NCBI RefSeq assembly: GCF_004886325.1
Contig: NZ_QXFN01000002.1
Span: forward strand, 558,001 to 622,000
Direction of reading: 5' to 3'
DNA from: Cellulomonas telluris
Lineage (GTDB): Bacteria; Actinomycetota; Actinomycetes; Actinomycetales; Cellulomonadaceae
Length of the DNA: 64,000 nt
Shown here: positions 38,960-47,312 of the stretch, in pieces
How positions within the stretch are numbered: the stretch's first letter is position 1
How the letters are laid out: each line of letters begins with the position of its first letter
Made by a program: the position numbers and the translations under genes
The notes under the pieces: model-generated
What the model was told of the DNA's origin: nothing
Seen by the model: only the letters and a program-made list of their open reading frames with translations
The model's database searches: none

Positions 38960-40164
38960 TCGGTGCGGCCGACGTCCGGGCGGCCGCCGCGCTGCTCGCC
39001 GACGTGGCCGAGCGCACCCCCGTCCAGCGCAGCCGCGCCCTGTCCGACCTGGTCGGGGTGGACGTCTGGCTGAAGTGCGAGAACCTGCAGCGCGCCGGCT
39101 CGTTCAAGATCCGCGGGGCCTACGTGCGGATGGCGCGCCTCTCCGACGCCGAGAAGGCCCGCGGTGTCGTGGCGGCGAGCGCCGGCAACCACGCCCAGGG
39201 CGTGGCGCTGGCGGCACGCCTGCTCGGCCTGCACGCGGTCGTCTTCATGCCCGTCGACGCGGCGCTGCCGAAGGTCGCCGCGACCCGGGGCTACGGCGCG
39301 GACGTCGAGCTCGTCGGCACCTCCGTCGACGAGGCGCTCGTCGCCGCGAAGGAGCACGCGGACCGCACCGGCGCGGTGCTCATCCACCCGTTCGACCACC
39401 CGGACGTCGACGCGGGGCAGGGCACCGTCGCGCTCGAGGTGCTCGAGCAGGTGCCGGACGCCGGCACCCTGGTCGTGCCGGTGGGCGGCGGGGGGCTGGC
39501 GGCGGGCATGGCGGCGGCGCTGGAGGACCGGCCCGACGTGACCGTGCTCGGCGTGCAGGCCGCCGGTGCCGCGGCGTACCCGGCGTCGCTCGCCGCGGGC
39601 CGGCCGGTGCGCGCGCCGGAGCTGCGCACCATGGCGGACGGCATCGCCGTCGGCACGCCCGGCGCGGTGCCGTTCGAGGTCCTCGCGCACCACCGGGTGC
39701 CCGTGCGCACGGTCTCCGAGGAGGACCTGTCGCGCGCGCTGCTGCTCGTCGCGGAGCGCGCGAAGCTCGTGGTCGAGCCGTCCGGTGCGGCGGCGGTCGC
39801 GGCGCTCATGGCCGACCCGGCCGGGATCGACCACCGGGGGCGGCCGGTCGTGTGCGTCCTGTCCGGCGGCAACATCGACCCGCTGGTGCTGCTGCGCGTG
39901 GTGCGGCACGGGCTCGCGTCCGCGGGCCGGTACCTGCACGTGCACGCGCGCGTGGAGGACACGCCGGGCGCGCTCGCCGGCCTGCTGCACGACGTGGCGG
40001 CGCGCGGCGGCAACGTCATGCACGTCGCGCACACGCGCACCGGCGGGGACCTCGCGCTGAGCGAGGTCGCCGTCGACCTGCAGATCGAGACGAAGGGCCC
40101 CGAGCACTGCGGCGAGCTGCTCGCCGGCCTGCGCGGGGCCGGCTACCGCCTCGGCGACGGCTGA
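38956..40164 (+). CDS. ilvA: Threonine ammonia-lyase
   Basis: A 402-residue PLP enzyme converting threonine to 2-oxobutanoate. The PLP lysine is K51 in GSFKIRGAY; SAGNHAQGVALAARL and VPVGGGGLAAGMAAAL bind the cofactor phosphate; VVEPSGAAAVAAL and VCVLSGGNIDP are conserved. A C-terminal ACT-like regulatory domain (about 330-402, RVEDTPGALAGLLHDVAARGGNVMHV) suggests allosteric control. This length fits the single-ACT, TdcB/IlvA2-like form rather than two-ACT biosynthetic IlvA. It is the last gene of the metB operon, followed by a strong terminator. metB and ilvA both touch 2-oxobutanoate metabolism. Confidence 0.95.
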   Translation: MIGAADVRAAAALLADVAERTPVQRSRALSDLVGVDVWLKCENLQRAGSFKIRGAYVRMARLSDAEKARGVVAASAGNHAQGVALAARLLGLHAVVFMPVDAALPKVAATRGYGADVELVGTSVDEALVAAKEHADRTGAVLIHPFDHPDVDAGQGTVALEVLEQVPDAGTLVVPVGGGGLAAGMAAALEDRPDVTVLGVQAAGAAAYPASLAAGRPVRAPELRTMADGIAVGTPGAVPFEVLAHHRVPVRTVSEEDLSRALLLVAERAKLVVEPSGAAAVAALMADPAGIDHRGRPVVCVLSGGNIDPLVLLRVVRHGLASAGRYLHVHARVEDTPGALAGLLHDVAARGGNVMHVAHTRTGGDLALSEVAVDLQIETKGPEHCGELLAGLRGAGYRLGDG

Positions 40165-40184
40165 CGGCCGCGGTCCCGGGACGC

Positions 40185-40221
40185 CGACGGCGCCGCACCC
40201 CGCGGGGTGGCGGCGCCGTCG
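40185..40221. terminator. Bidirectional terminator between ilvA and greA
   Basis: CGACGGCGCCGC and GCGGCGCCGTCG form the stem, extended by ACCCC/GGGGT with a one-base bulge, between convergent genes. Confidence 0.8.
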
Positions 40222-40240
40222 TGCGTGCGCGCGGTGGGCG

Positions 40241-40726
40241 TCAGCCCGTGAACGGGCGCGCGGCCGTGATCTCGACCGGGATCTGCCGGCCGTTGGGCGC
40301 CTCGTACGTCGTCGCGTCCCCGACCTTGCGGCCGTAGATGGCCGCGCCGAGCGGCGAGGTGGGGGAGAAGACGTCGATGTCGGCCGTGCCCGCGATCTCG
40401 CGCGAGCCGAGCAGGAACGTCATCTCGTCCCCGGCGACGACGGCCGTCACGACCATGCCGGCCTCGACGACGCCGTCGTCCGGCGGCGTGCCGATCTGCA
40501 CGTTGCGGAGCTTCTCCTTGAGCTCGCGGATGCGGGCCTCCTGCTTGGCCTGCTCCTCGCGCGCGGCGTGGTAGCCGCCGTTCTCCTTGAGGTCGCCCTC
40601 GTCACGGGCCGCGGCGATGCGGTCCGCGATCTCCTTGCGCCCCACCGTCTCGAGCTGCTCCAGCTCGGCCTTGAGACGGTCGTAGGCCTCCTGCGTCAGC
40701 CACGTGGCCGCAGTCGTGTCGGTCAC
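40241..40726 (-). CDS. greA: Transcription elongation factor GreA
   Basis: A 161-residue full-length GreA. The N-terminal antiparallel coiled coil (1-80) has the acidic tip DEGDLKENGGYHAAREEQ that activates RNA polymerase cleavage of backtracked RNA. The C-terminal FKBP-like domain runs from about residue 85 (VVAGDEMTFLLG, SPLGAAIYGRKVGD). GTG 40726 has GGAAGGAG upstream. The neighbourhood with DUF4307 and mca is conserved in actinobacteria. Confidence 0.98.
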   Translation of the reverse strand: MTDTTAATWLTQEAYDRLKAELEQLETVGRKEIADRIAAARDEGDLKENGGYHAAREEQAKQEARIRELKEKLRNVQIGTPPDDGVVEAGMVVTAVVAGDEMTFLLGSREIAGTADIDVFSPTSPLGAAIYGRKVGDATTYEAPNGRQIPVEITAARPFTG

Positions 40727-40965
40727 GATCGCTCCTTCCCTTGCCTCGGGTCCACCGCCTCGCGGCGGCGGGTCGTGCCCACCCCCCGGCGCGCACGGGT
40801 GCGGCGCGGTGCGTGCGGGACGGGGGTTGTCGCCGTCTCAGCGCGGTCGCGTCGACCTGTCGTACGACGCCGGACCGGGGCGGCGTAAACGACGATTGTA
40901 GCCCGGAGCACCCGGGGAGGGTGGACGCGCAACCGGGTTCCACCCGCACGCGCCGGACGCGCAGG

Positions 40966-41370
40966 TCAGGGCAGCGGGCTGCAGGAGTCGACGACCCCGC
41001 TGACGCCCTCCTCGACCGTGGACACCGTCACCGTCACCCGTCGCGTGCGCTCGTCGGCGGGCGGGACCTCGACGTCGAGGACCCCCACCTGCGCGTACGA
41101 CTGCGAGAGCACCTCCACGCGGCACGTCGCCCCGGCGCCGGGGTCGGTCGTCACGTCGAACGTCACGTCGGTCGACGCCGGCCCGTCGACGCGGAAGCCG
41201 ATCGTCTTCCACTGGACCGGGTCGCGCAGCACGCCGCTGCCGATCCACCCGAGCACGAGCATCGCCACGACGACGAGCGCCGCCAGGCCCCACCGCTGCA
41301 ACCGGCGGGCGGCGTCGGTGGGCTCCGGTCCGTAGCGCCCGACGGGCGTGCGGGGGGCCGGTGCGACCAC
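40966..41370 (-). CDS. DUF4307 membrane protein
   Basis: A 134-residue protein with one transmembrane helix (about 26-49, LQRWGLAALVVVAMLVLGWIGSGVL) and an extracytoplasmic beta-rich domain (VQWKTIGFRVDGPASTDVTFDVTTDPG, CRVEVLSQSYAQVGVLDVEVPP) with two cysteines that could pair. The family is almost always located between greA and mca in actinobacteria, but its role is unknown. GTG 41370 has GGAGG upstream. It is divergent from mca. Confidence 0.9.
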   Translation of the reverse strand: MVAPAPRTPVGRYGPEPTDAARRLQRWGLAALVVVAMLVLGWIGSGVLRDPVQWKTIGFRVDGPASTDVTFDVTTDPGAGATCRVEVLSQSYAQVGVLDVEVPPADERTRRVTVTVSTVEEGVSGVVDSCSPLP

Positions 41371-41465
41371 GGGACCTCCTGGGGCGTGGGTTCGTCGTGC
41401 GGGGCGGCGGGCGTGCGTAGGGGATCATTGTCCCTCGTCCGACGACCTGTGACGGGAGGCCCTGG

Positions 41466-42353
41466 GTGAGCACGGAGCGGCTTCGGCTCATGGCGGTGCA
41501 CGCGCACCCCGACGACGAGTCCAGCAAGGGTGCCGCGACGACCGCGCGGTACGCGGCCGAGGGGGTCGACGTCCTCGTCGTGACCTGCACCGGCGGCGAG
41601 CGCGGCGACGTGCTCAACCCGCACTACGGGCCGGCGCCCGCGGGGCTCGAGGAGATGCGCGCGGTGCGGCGCGAGGAGATGGCGACCGCCGCGGCGGCGC
41701 TCGGGGTGCGCCAGCACTGGCTCGGCTTCGTCGACTCCGGGCTGCCCGAGGGCGACCCGCTGCCCCCGCTGCCCGACGGGTGCTTCGCGCTCACGCCGCT
41801 CGAGGAGGCGTCCGCGCCGCTCGTCGAGCTGGTCCGCGAGTTCCGCCCGCACGTCATGACGACGTACGACCCGACGGGCGGGTACCCGCACCCCGACCAC
41901 ATCATGTGCCACCGGGTCTCCGCGGAGGCGTTCGCCGCCGCGGGCGACCCCGAGCGGTACCGGGGCCGCGGCGAGCCCTGGGCGCCGCTGAAGCTCTACT
42001 ACAACCACGGCTTCTCGCTGGAGCGGATGCGCACGATGCACGACGCGATCGTCGCCGCGGGCGGGGAGTCGCCGTTCAGCGACTGGATCGACTCCCGGCA
42101 GGCCCGCGAGGTGCCCGAGCGGCCGGTGACGACGCGCGTCGAGTGCGCGGACTGGTTCCCGCAGCGGGACGCGGCCCTGCGCGCGCACGCCACGCAGATC
42201 GACCCGGAGGGCTGGTTCTTCGCGGTCCCGCGCGAGGTCGAGCTCGCGCACTGGCGCACCGAGGAGTTCGAGCTCGCGGAGTCGCGCGTGCCGACGACCC
42301 TGCCCGAGGACGACCTGTTCGCGGGGATCCGCGGGACGGAGGCGGCGCGGTGA
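41466..42353 (+). CDS. mca: Mycothiol S-conjugate amidase
   Basis: A 295-residue PIG-L/LmbE-family zinc amidase. The zinc motif [10 protein letters not shown] is near residue 13, [14 protein letters not shown] follows, and the third ligand is in [15 protein letters not shown]. The Lys-containing SSKG segment is characteristic of Mca rather than MshB. It cleaves mycothiol conjugates to mercapturic acids during detoxification, which by itself points to an actinobacterial host. GGGAGG upstream of GTG 41466 is the RBS. It is coupled by GTGA to the next gene. Confidence 0.96.
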   Translation: MSTERLRLMAVHAHPDDESSKGAATTARYAAEGVDVLVVTCTGGERGDVLNPHYGPAPAGLEEMRAVRREEMATAAAALGVRQHWLGFVDSGLPEGDPLPPLPDGCFALTPLEEASAPLVELVREFRPHVMTTYDPTGGYPHPDHIMCHRVSAEAFAAAGDPERYRGRGEPWAPLKLYYNHGFSLERMRTMHDAIVAAGGESPFSDWIDSRQAREVPERPVTTRVECADWFPQRDAALRAHATQIDPEGWFFAVPREVELAHWRTEEFELAESRVPTTLPEDDLFAGIRGTEAAR

Positions 42354-42811
42354 GCGCGGTGCACGGGGTGCTGCTGGCCGCGGTCGTGCACGCCGAGCGG
42401 CTGCCCGGCCCGACCATCGAGTCGCCCGAGGAGGGCTCGCCCGGCTTCCTCGGCTTCGTCGTCACGTTCCTGCTGGCCGCGGCGGTGATCGCGCTCGCGG
42501 TCTCGTTCAGCCGGCGGATGCGCCGCGCCGACCACCGGGCGCGGCTGCGCGCCCAGGAGGAGGGCGGCCCGGCCGCCGACCCCGGTCCCGCACCGGTCAC
42601 GGCCGAGGAGGCGGTGGCGCAGGCCGAGCTCGACGCGCGCACGGAGGCGGGCCGTCCGGCGGGGACCCCCGACGCCAGCGGGACCGACGCGAGCGGGACC
42701 GGCGCGAGCGGGACCGCAGGTGCCGGGGCCGAGGGCACCCGCCCCGGCGGCTCGACGCCCGGGACCGACCCGCACGGCGACGTCCCGCCCGCCGACGGCC
42801 GCCGTCCGTGA
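42350..42811 (+). CDS. Small membrane protein with Ala/Ser/Gly/Thr repeat tail
   Basis: A 153-residue protein. One transmembrane helix (about 35-57, [22 protein letters not shown]) is followed by a basic patch ([13 protein letters not shown]), a helical [13 protein letters not shown] and a tail of [10 protein letters not shown] repeats encoded by 15-bp tandem units (about 42665-42720). The position directly after mca matches the small conserved protein seen there in mycobacteria (Rv1083). Function unknown. 4-bp overlaps on both sides. Confidence 0.8.
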   Translation: MSAVHGVLLAAVVHAERLPGPTIESPEEGSPGFLGFVVTFLLAAAVIALAVSFSRRMRRADHRARLRAQEEGGPAADPGPAPVTAEEAVAQAELDARTEAGRPAGTPDASGTDASGTGASGTAGAGAEGTRPGGSTPGTDPHGDVPPADGRRP

Positions 42812-43647
42812 CGGACGCCCCCGCCGCGCCCGTGCGCCCCGCGGTGCGCGTGACCGTCGCGCAGCTGCAGGTCGGCACGGACCGTGCGGCCAACGTCGAG
42901 GTCGCCCGCGACGCGGTGCGCGAGGCGGCGCGCGTGCGCGCGGACGTCGTGGTGCTGCCCGAGTACGCGTCCGCCTTCGACCCGCGCGGCGTCGGCCCCG
43001 ACCTCGCCGAGCCGCTCGACGGGCCGTTCGTGACCGCGGTGCGGGAGGAGGCCGCGCGGGCCGGCGTCGCCGTGCTCGCGGGCACCACGCTGCCGGGGGA
43101 GGAGGACGACGCCGCGCGCCGGGTGGTGAACGCGGTCGTCGGCGTCGGCGCGGACGGCTCGCTGGTGGGCGTGTACCGCAAGGTGCACCTGTACGACGCG
43201 TTCGGGCAGCGCGAGTCCGACCGCTTCGTCGCCGGGCCCGCCGACGCCCCGCCGCTCGTCCTCGACGTGGCCGGGCTGCGGCTCGGCGTGATGACCTGCT
43301 ACGACCTGCGGTTCCCCGAGTCGGCCCGACGCCTGGTCGACGCGGGGGCCGACGTGCTCGTCGTGCCCGCGGCGTGGGCGCCGGGGCCGCTGAAGGCGAT
43401 GCACTGGCGGACGCTCGCGGTGGCGCGGGCGATCGAGAACACCGCCGCGGTGGTCGCGGTCGGGCAGGCCGGCCGGGGCGTCGTGGGGCGCTCGCTGGTC
43501 GTCGGCCCGGACGGCGTGGTCGGGCTCGAGCTCGACGAGACGCCGCAGGTGCGCACGGTGGACCTGGACGCGGCGGCCCTGACGGCCGTCCGCGAGCGCA
43601 ACCCGTCGCTGGCGAACCGCCGCTACACGGTGGTCCCGCGCCCCTGA
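42808..43647 (+). CDS. Carbon-nitrogen hydrolase (nitrilase superfamily, Nit-like amidase)
   Basis: A 279-residue amidase with the full catalytic set: Glu in VVLPEYAS, Lys in YRKVHLYD, Cys in VMTCYDLRFPE, and the second Glu region ALAVARAIENTA. It is closest in style to the Nit1/YafV-type omega-amidases that repair deaminated thiol cofactors. In an operon with mca, a role in thiol metabolite clean-up is plausible (inference). GTG 42808 overlaps the previous stop. Confidence 0.92.
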   Translation: MTDAPAAPVRPAVRVTVAQLQVGTDRAANVEVARDAVREAARVRADVVVLPEYASAFDPRGVGPDLAEPLDGPFVTAVREEAARAGVAVLAGTTLPGEEDDAARRVVNAVVGVGADGSLVGVYRKVHLYDAFGQRESDRFVAGPADAPPLVLDVAGLRLGVMTCYDLRFPESARRLVDAGADVLVVPAAWAPGPLKAMHWRTLAVARAIENTAAVVAVGQAGRGVVGRSLVVGPDGVVGLELDETPQVRTVDLDAAALTAVRERNPSLANRRYTVVPRP

Positions 43648-43680
43648 CGGGCACCCTCACCGCCGACCGCGCCGGTCGTC

Positions 43681-43716
43681 GGGCGAGCGCGCCCCTCGTC
43701 CCCGGTGCGCTCGCCC
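43681..43716. terminator. Hairpin between nitrilase and hemolysin III genes
   Basis: GGGCGAGCGC (43681-43690) pairs perfectly with GCGCTCGCCC (43707-43716), loop 16 bases, between convergent genes. Confidence 0.65.
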
Positions 43717-43754
43717 GGTACGAGGCGCGCTCGGTGCCGGACGAGCGGGCGGGG

Positions 43755-44531
43755 TCAGGCGGCCGCGTGGGCGGCGATCCACACCGCGGCGTAGTGGCAG
43801 CCGTACCCGACGACGGTGAGGGCGTGGAAGATCTCGTGGAACCCGAACCAGCGGGGGCTGGGGTTCGGGCGCTTGAGGCCGTAGACGACCGCGCCGAGCG
43901 TGTACGCCAGGCCGCCGCCGGCGACGAGCCACACGATCGTGGGTCCGCCGGACTGCCAGAACTGGGGCAGGAAGCCGACGGCCACCCACCCGAGCGCCAC
44001 GTAGATCGGCACGTAGAGCCAGCGCGGGGCGTTGAGCCAGAAGACCCGGGCCAGCAGGCCCAGCAGCGCGCCGACCCAGACCACGGTGAGCAGCACGCGG
44101 GCGGTCGACGCCGGCAGCAGCAGCACCGCGAGCGGCGTGTACGTGCCGGCGATGATGAGGAAGATGTTCGTGTGGTCGAGGCGCCGCAGCACGCCGGCCA
44201 CCCGCGGCGACCACCGGCCGCGGTGGTAGACGGCGCTGGTGCCGAACAGCAGGACGGCGGAGACGCCGAAGACCGCGGTGGACCACCGGGCGGCGGTCGT
44301 GGGGGACACGACGACCAGCACGGCCGAGGCCACGAGCACGAGCGGCGCGACGCCGGCGTGGATCCAGCCCCGCAGCCGCGGCTTGACCTGCTCGACGACG
44401 GAGCCGACGGCCTCGCCGACGCTGTCCACCGCGTCGCCGACCGCGTCCCCGACGGCGTCCGCCGCGCGCTCGATACCGCCGCCCGTGCCGGGACGCGGCG
44501 CCTCGTCGCGTCGTGCGGGGGTGCTGCTCAT
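43755..44531 (-). CDS. Hemolysin III family (PAQR/YqfA-like) membrane protein
   Basis: A 258-residue seven-helix membrane protein. A roughly 50-residue amphipathic N-terminus (AADAVGDAVGDAVDSVGEAVGSVVEQV) precedes the PAQR core: SAVYHRGRW, RRLDHTNIFLIIAGTYTPLAVLLLP and FGFHEIFHALTVVGYGCHYAAVW, supplying the conserved Ser, Asp and His residues that bind zinc in PAQR proteins. It is not a secreted toxin; a lipid hydrolase or sensor role is likely. It is divergent from the cis-prenyltransferase with a perfect palindrome between them, an arrangement also found in mycobacteria (Rv1085c-Rv1086). Confidence 0.93.
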   Translation of the reverse strand: MSSTPARRDEAPRPGTGGGIERAADAVGDAVGDAVDSVGEAVGSVVEQVKPRLRGWIHAGVAPLVLVASAVLVVVSPTTAARWSTAVFGVSAVLLFGTSAVYHRGRWSPRVAGVLRRLDHTNIFLIIAGTYTPLAVLLLPASTARVLLTVVWVGALLGLLARVFWLNAPRWLYVPIYVALGWVAVGFLPQFWQSGGPTIVWLVAGGGLAYTLGAVVYGLKRPNPSPRWFGFHEIFHALTVVGYGCHYAAVWIAAHAAA

Positions 44532-44556
44532 GCGTCCGTTCCGCCTTCGTCCGTCG

Positions 44557-44580
44557 GTAACCTACGAGGCCGTAGGTTAC
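44557..44580. promoter_or_regulatory. Perfect 10-bp inverted repeat in divergent promoter region
   Basis: GTAACCTACG (44557-44566) and CGTAGGTTAC (44571-44580) are exact inverted copies with spacer AGGC. The size and spacing are those of a TetR-family operator. It lies 26 bp before the hemolysin III start and 110 bp before the prenyltransferase start. Confidence 0.65.
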
Positions 44581-44689
44581 GTGCCCGTAAGGAGGGTGTC
44601 GACGCGACGGAGGTCCCGGTACGGCCCGCGGCGCGCCGCCCGGCGAGTACCGTGAGCGCGTCCACCCCCTCGTCCCTCGGAGGATCCGC

Positions 44690-45451
44690 GTGCGCCTGCC
44701 GCACCCGCTCTACGGACTCTACGAGCGTCGTCTCGCCGCGTCCCTGCCGGCCGCGCAGATGCCGCGGCACATCGGGGTCATCCTCGACGGCAACCGCCGC
44801 TGGGCGCGCAGCAGCGGGGTCTCCTCGGCTCACGGGCACCGGCGCGGTGCGGACAAGATCAGCGACCTGCTGAGCTGGAGCGAGGACGTCGGGGTCGAGG
44901 TCGTGACCCTGTGGCTGCTCTCCACCGACAACCTCGCGCGGGACCCGCAGGAGCTCGACCCGCTGCTCGCGGTCATCGAGGACGTGGTGGGTGAGCTCGC
45001 GGCGGAGCGGCGCTGGCGCATCCAGCCCGTCGGCGCGCTCGAGATGCTGCCGGAGCGCACGGCCGCGGCGCTGCGCGCGGCCCAGGGCGCGACGGCCGAC
45101 GTCGAGGGGCTGCACGTCAACGCGGCCGTCGGGTACGGGGGGCGTCGCGAGATCGCCGACGCGGTCCGCTCGTTCCTGCGCGAGCACGCCCGCGCCGGCA
45201 CCGACATGGAGGAGCTCGCGGAGGCGTTCGACGTCGACCACATCGCCGAGCACCTGTACACCAAGGGGCAGCCGGACCCGGACCTCGTCATCCGCACGTC
45301 GGGGGAGCAGCGTCTCGGCGGCTTCCTGCTGTGGCAGAGCGCGCACTCGGAGTTCTACTTCTGCGAGGCCTACTGGCCGGACTTCCGGCGGGTCGACTTC
45401 CTGCGCGCCCTGCGGTCCTACGCGCAGCGCGAGCGCCGCCTCGGCCGCTGA
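44690..45451 (+). CDS. cis-Prenyltransferase, probable short-chain (Z)-FPP synthase
   Basis: A 253-residue isoprenyl transferase of the UppS fold. The catalytic Asp is in GVILDGNRRWA, with HRRGADKISDLLSW, TLWLLSTDNLARDPQEL, the isopentenyl-diphosphate site RTSGEQRLGGFLLWQSAHSEFYFCEAYWPDFRRVDFLRALR, and the basic end. It is closer to mycobacterial Rv1086, which makes omega,E,Z-farnesyl diphosphate for decaprenyl phosphate synthesis, than to long-chain UppS, and it shares Rv1086's divergent hemolysin III neighbour. A GGAGG RBS precedes GTG 44690. Confidence 0.92.
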   Translation: MRLPHPLYGLYERRLAASLPAAQMPRHIGVILDGNRRWARSSGVSSAHGHRRGADKISDLLSWSEDVGVEVVTLWLLSTDNLARDPQELDPLLAVIEDVVGELAAERRWRIQPVGALEMLPERTAAALRAAQGATADVEGLHVNAAVGYGGRREIADAVRSFLREHARAGTDMEELAEAFDVDHIAEHLYTKGQPDPDLVIRTSGEQRLGGFLLWQSAHSEFYFCEAYWPDFRRVDFLRALRSYAQRERRLGR

Positions 45452-45566
45452 CGCCGGTGCCCGTCGGCCGCACGGCGACCGGCGGATGAACATCGCGTGA
45501 CGGCACGTGCGTGTCGCGCGTCACATGCGCGGGGGGCCTCCTGCGCGGGGTTACGTTCCTGCCCGA

Positions 45567-45584
45567 GGACGACGCCCGTCGTCC
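45567..45584 (+). promoter_or_regulatory. RNA hairpin in the phoH leader
   Basis: GGACGAC-gccc-GTCGTCC is a perfect 7-bp stem. It begins about 10 bases after the candidate -10 TACGTT (45552-45557) and ends two bases before a Shine-Dalgarno-like GGGAGG. Confidence 0.4.
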
Positions 45585-45598
45585 CGGGAGGCCAGCCC

Positions 45599-45721
45599 AT
45601 GGAGCCAGTGCTCCGGGAGGAGGGCCGGACCCGGCCCTCGGCCGGCCGACCCCGTCCCGTCGCCGACTGCCGGACGCGGTACGCCCCGCGCTCGCGCACG
45701 AGGCGCCCGGCCAGGCGCTGA
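45599..45721 (+). CDS. Possible 40-residue leader ORF upstream of phoH
   Basis: An ATG at 45599 has GGGAGG (45586-45591) at good spacing and opens a 40-codon frame encoding an Arg/Pro-rich peptide (starts MEPVLREEG). It ends 20 bases before the phoH GTG, just ahead of the phoH Shine-Dalgarno. The composition is what random high-GC sequence would give, so this is only a candidate translation-coupled leader peptide. Confidence 0.25.
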   Translation: MEPVLREEGRTRPSAGRPRPVADCRTRYAPRSRTRRPARR

Positions 45722-45741
45722 CGCGCCGGAGGGAGCCTGCC

Positions 45742-47148
45742 GTGGACCACACCTCGCAGCACGACCTGGGGCACGACCGCACACCGCGGCCGGACACGCT
45801 CCCCGACGGCACCGCTCCCGCCGACGGCCGCCTCACGTACGTCCTCGACACGTCCGTGCTGCTCTCGGACCCCCGCGCGATCCGCCGGTTCGCCGAGCAC
45901 GACGTCGTCCTGCCCGTCGTCGTCATCACCGAGCTCGAGGCCAAGCGGCACCACGCCGAGCTCGGCTACTTCGCGCGGACCGCCCTGCGCCTGCTCGACG
46001 ACCTGCGCGTGCGGCACGGGCGCCTCGACGCGCCGGTGCCGGTCAGCGACGAGGGCGGGACGCTGCGCGTCGAGCTCAACCACGTCGACGACCGGGTGCT
46101 GCCGGCGGGCTTCCGGCTCGGCGACAACGACACGCGGATCCTGTCGGTGGCGGCGAACCTCGCCAAGGAGGGCCACGACGTCACGGTCGTCTCGAAGGAC
46201 CTGCCGATGCGCATCAAGGCGTCGTCCGTCGGGCTGCGCGCCGAGGAGTACCGCGCGCAGCTGGCCGTCGACTCCGGCTGGACGGGCATGGACACCCTGG
46301 ACCTGACCGAGCAGCAGATGGCGGCGCTGTGGGAGCACGAGTCGCTGCCGCTCGCCGACGTCGCCGCCCCGGCATCCGCGCTCGCGGGCTCCCCGCAGGA
46401 CCTGCCGTGCCACACCGGCCTGGTGCTGCACAGCCCGCGCGGCTCGGCGCTCGGGCGCGTGACCGCGGACAAGCACGTGCAGGTCGTGCGCGGCGACCAG
46501 GACGTGTTCGGCGTCCACGGTCGCTCCGCCGAGCAGCGGATCGCGATCGACCTGCTGCTCGACGAGTCGGTCGGGATCGTGTCGCTCGGCGGGCGCGCGG
46601 GGACCGGCAAGTCGGCGCTCGCGCTGTGCGCCGGGCTCGAGGCGGTGCTCGAGCGGCGTCAGCACCGCAAGGTGATGGTCTTCCGGCCGCTGTACGCGGT
46701 GGGCGGGCAGGACCTCGGCTACCTGCCGGGCAGCGAGGCCGAGAAGATGAACCCGTGGGCGCAGGCGGTGTTCGACACCCTCGGCGCGCTCGTGAGCAAG
46801 GAGGTCGTGGAGGAGGTCCTCGACCGCGACCTGCTCGAGGTCCTGCCGCTCACGCACATCCGCGGCCGGTCGCTGCACGACGCGTTCGTCATCGTCGACG
46901 AGGCCCAGTCGCTCGAGCGGAACGTGCTGCTCACGGTGCTGTCCCGGATCGGGCAGTCCTCGCGGGTGGTGCTCACGCACGACGTCGCGCAGCGCGACAA
47001 CCTCCGCGTGGGCCGGCACGACGGCGTCGCGGCGGTCATCGAGGCGCTCAAGGGGCACCCGCTGTTCGCCCACGTGACGCTCACCCGGTCGGAGCGCTCG
47101 CCCGTCGCGGCCCTCGTCACCGAGCTGTTCGAGGGCATCGAGGCCTGA
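45742..47148 (+). CDS. PhoH2-type PIN domain-PhoH ATPase
   Basis: A 468-residue fusion. An N-terminal PIN ribonuclease domain (about 33-165) begins [12 protein letters not shown] (acidic D36), with [12 protein letters not shown] and the acidic [13 protein letters not shown]-terminal PhoH ATPase/helicase domain follows (about 255-465) with Walker [25 protein letters not shown], Walker [10 protein letters not shown] and the [10 protein letters not shown] region. PhoH2 proteins are sequence-specific RNA helicase-RNases. GTG 45742 follows GGAGGGAG; the frame is open for 77 further codons upstream. No separate antitoxin ORF is evident, except possibly the small leader ORF. Confidence 0.94.
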   Translation: MDHTSQHDLGHDRTPRPDTLPDGTAPADGRLTYVLDTSVLLSDPRAIRRFAEHDVVLPVVVITELEAKRHHAELGYFARTALRLLDDLRVRHGRLDAPVPVSDEGGTLRVELNHVDDRVLPAGFRLGDNDTRILSVAANLAKEGHDVTVVSKDLPMRIKASSVGLRAEEYRAQLAVDSGWTGMDTLDLTEQQMAALWEHESLPLADVAAPASALAGSPQDLPCHTGLVLHSPRGSALGRVTADKHVQVVRGDQDVFGVHGRSAEQRIAIDLLLDESVGIVSLGGRAGTGKSALALCAGLEAVLERRQHRKVMVFRPLYAVGGQDLGYLPGSEAEKMNPWAQAVFDTLGALVSKEVVEEVLDRDLLEVLPLTHIRGRSLHDAFVIVDEAQSLERNVLLTVLSRIGQSSRVVLTHDVAQRDNLRVGRHDGVAAVIEALKGHPLFAHVTLTRSERSPVAALVTELFEGIEA

Positions 47149-47168
47149 CGCGGCGCCGGCGAGAGGCA

Positions 47169-47204
47169 CGAGGGCCGTCCACCCGACGGGGTGGGCGGCC
47201 CTCG
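47169..47204 (+). terminator. Terminator after phoH
   Basis: CGAGGGCCG and CGGCCCTCG plus inner CCACCC/GGGTGG form a long stem with a short loop. Confidence 0.8.
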
Positions 47205-47298
47205 CCGCGCGTCCCGCCGCCGGCACCGGCACGATGCGGGTCAGCGGGGAGGGGACGGCCCCCTGGCCTCGCCCTCCCCGGACGGTCGAACTATGGTT

Positions 47299-47312
47299 TT
47301 CGGTATGCCGAA
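47299..47312. promoter_or_regulatory. Candidate metalloregulator palindrome over the mntC-like start codon
   Basis: TTCGG-tatg-CCGAA (47299-47312) encloses the ATG at 47305. The -10 TATGGT (47292-47297) ends two bases before it. A DtxR/MntR-type repressor bound here would cover the transcription start and initiation codon. Confidence 0.55.

Noticed and set aside
38122-40107. 661-codon minus-strand frame opposite the AI-2E transporter and ilvA
   Set aside because: His/Arg/Asp-rich low-complexity translation. Both plus-strand genes are complete and conserved.
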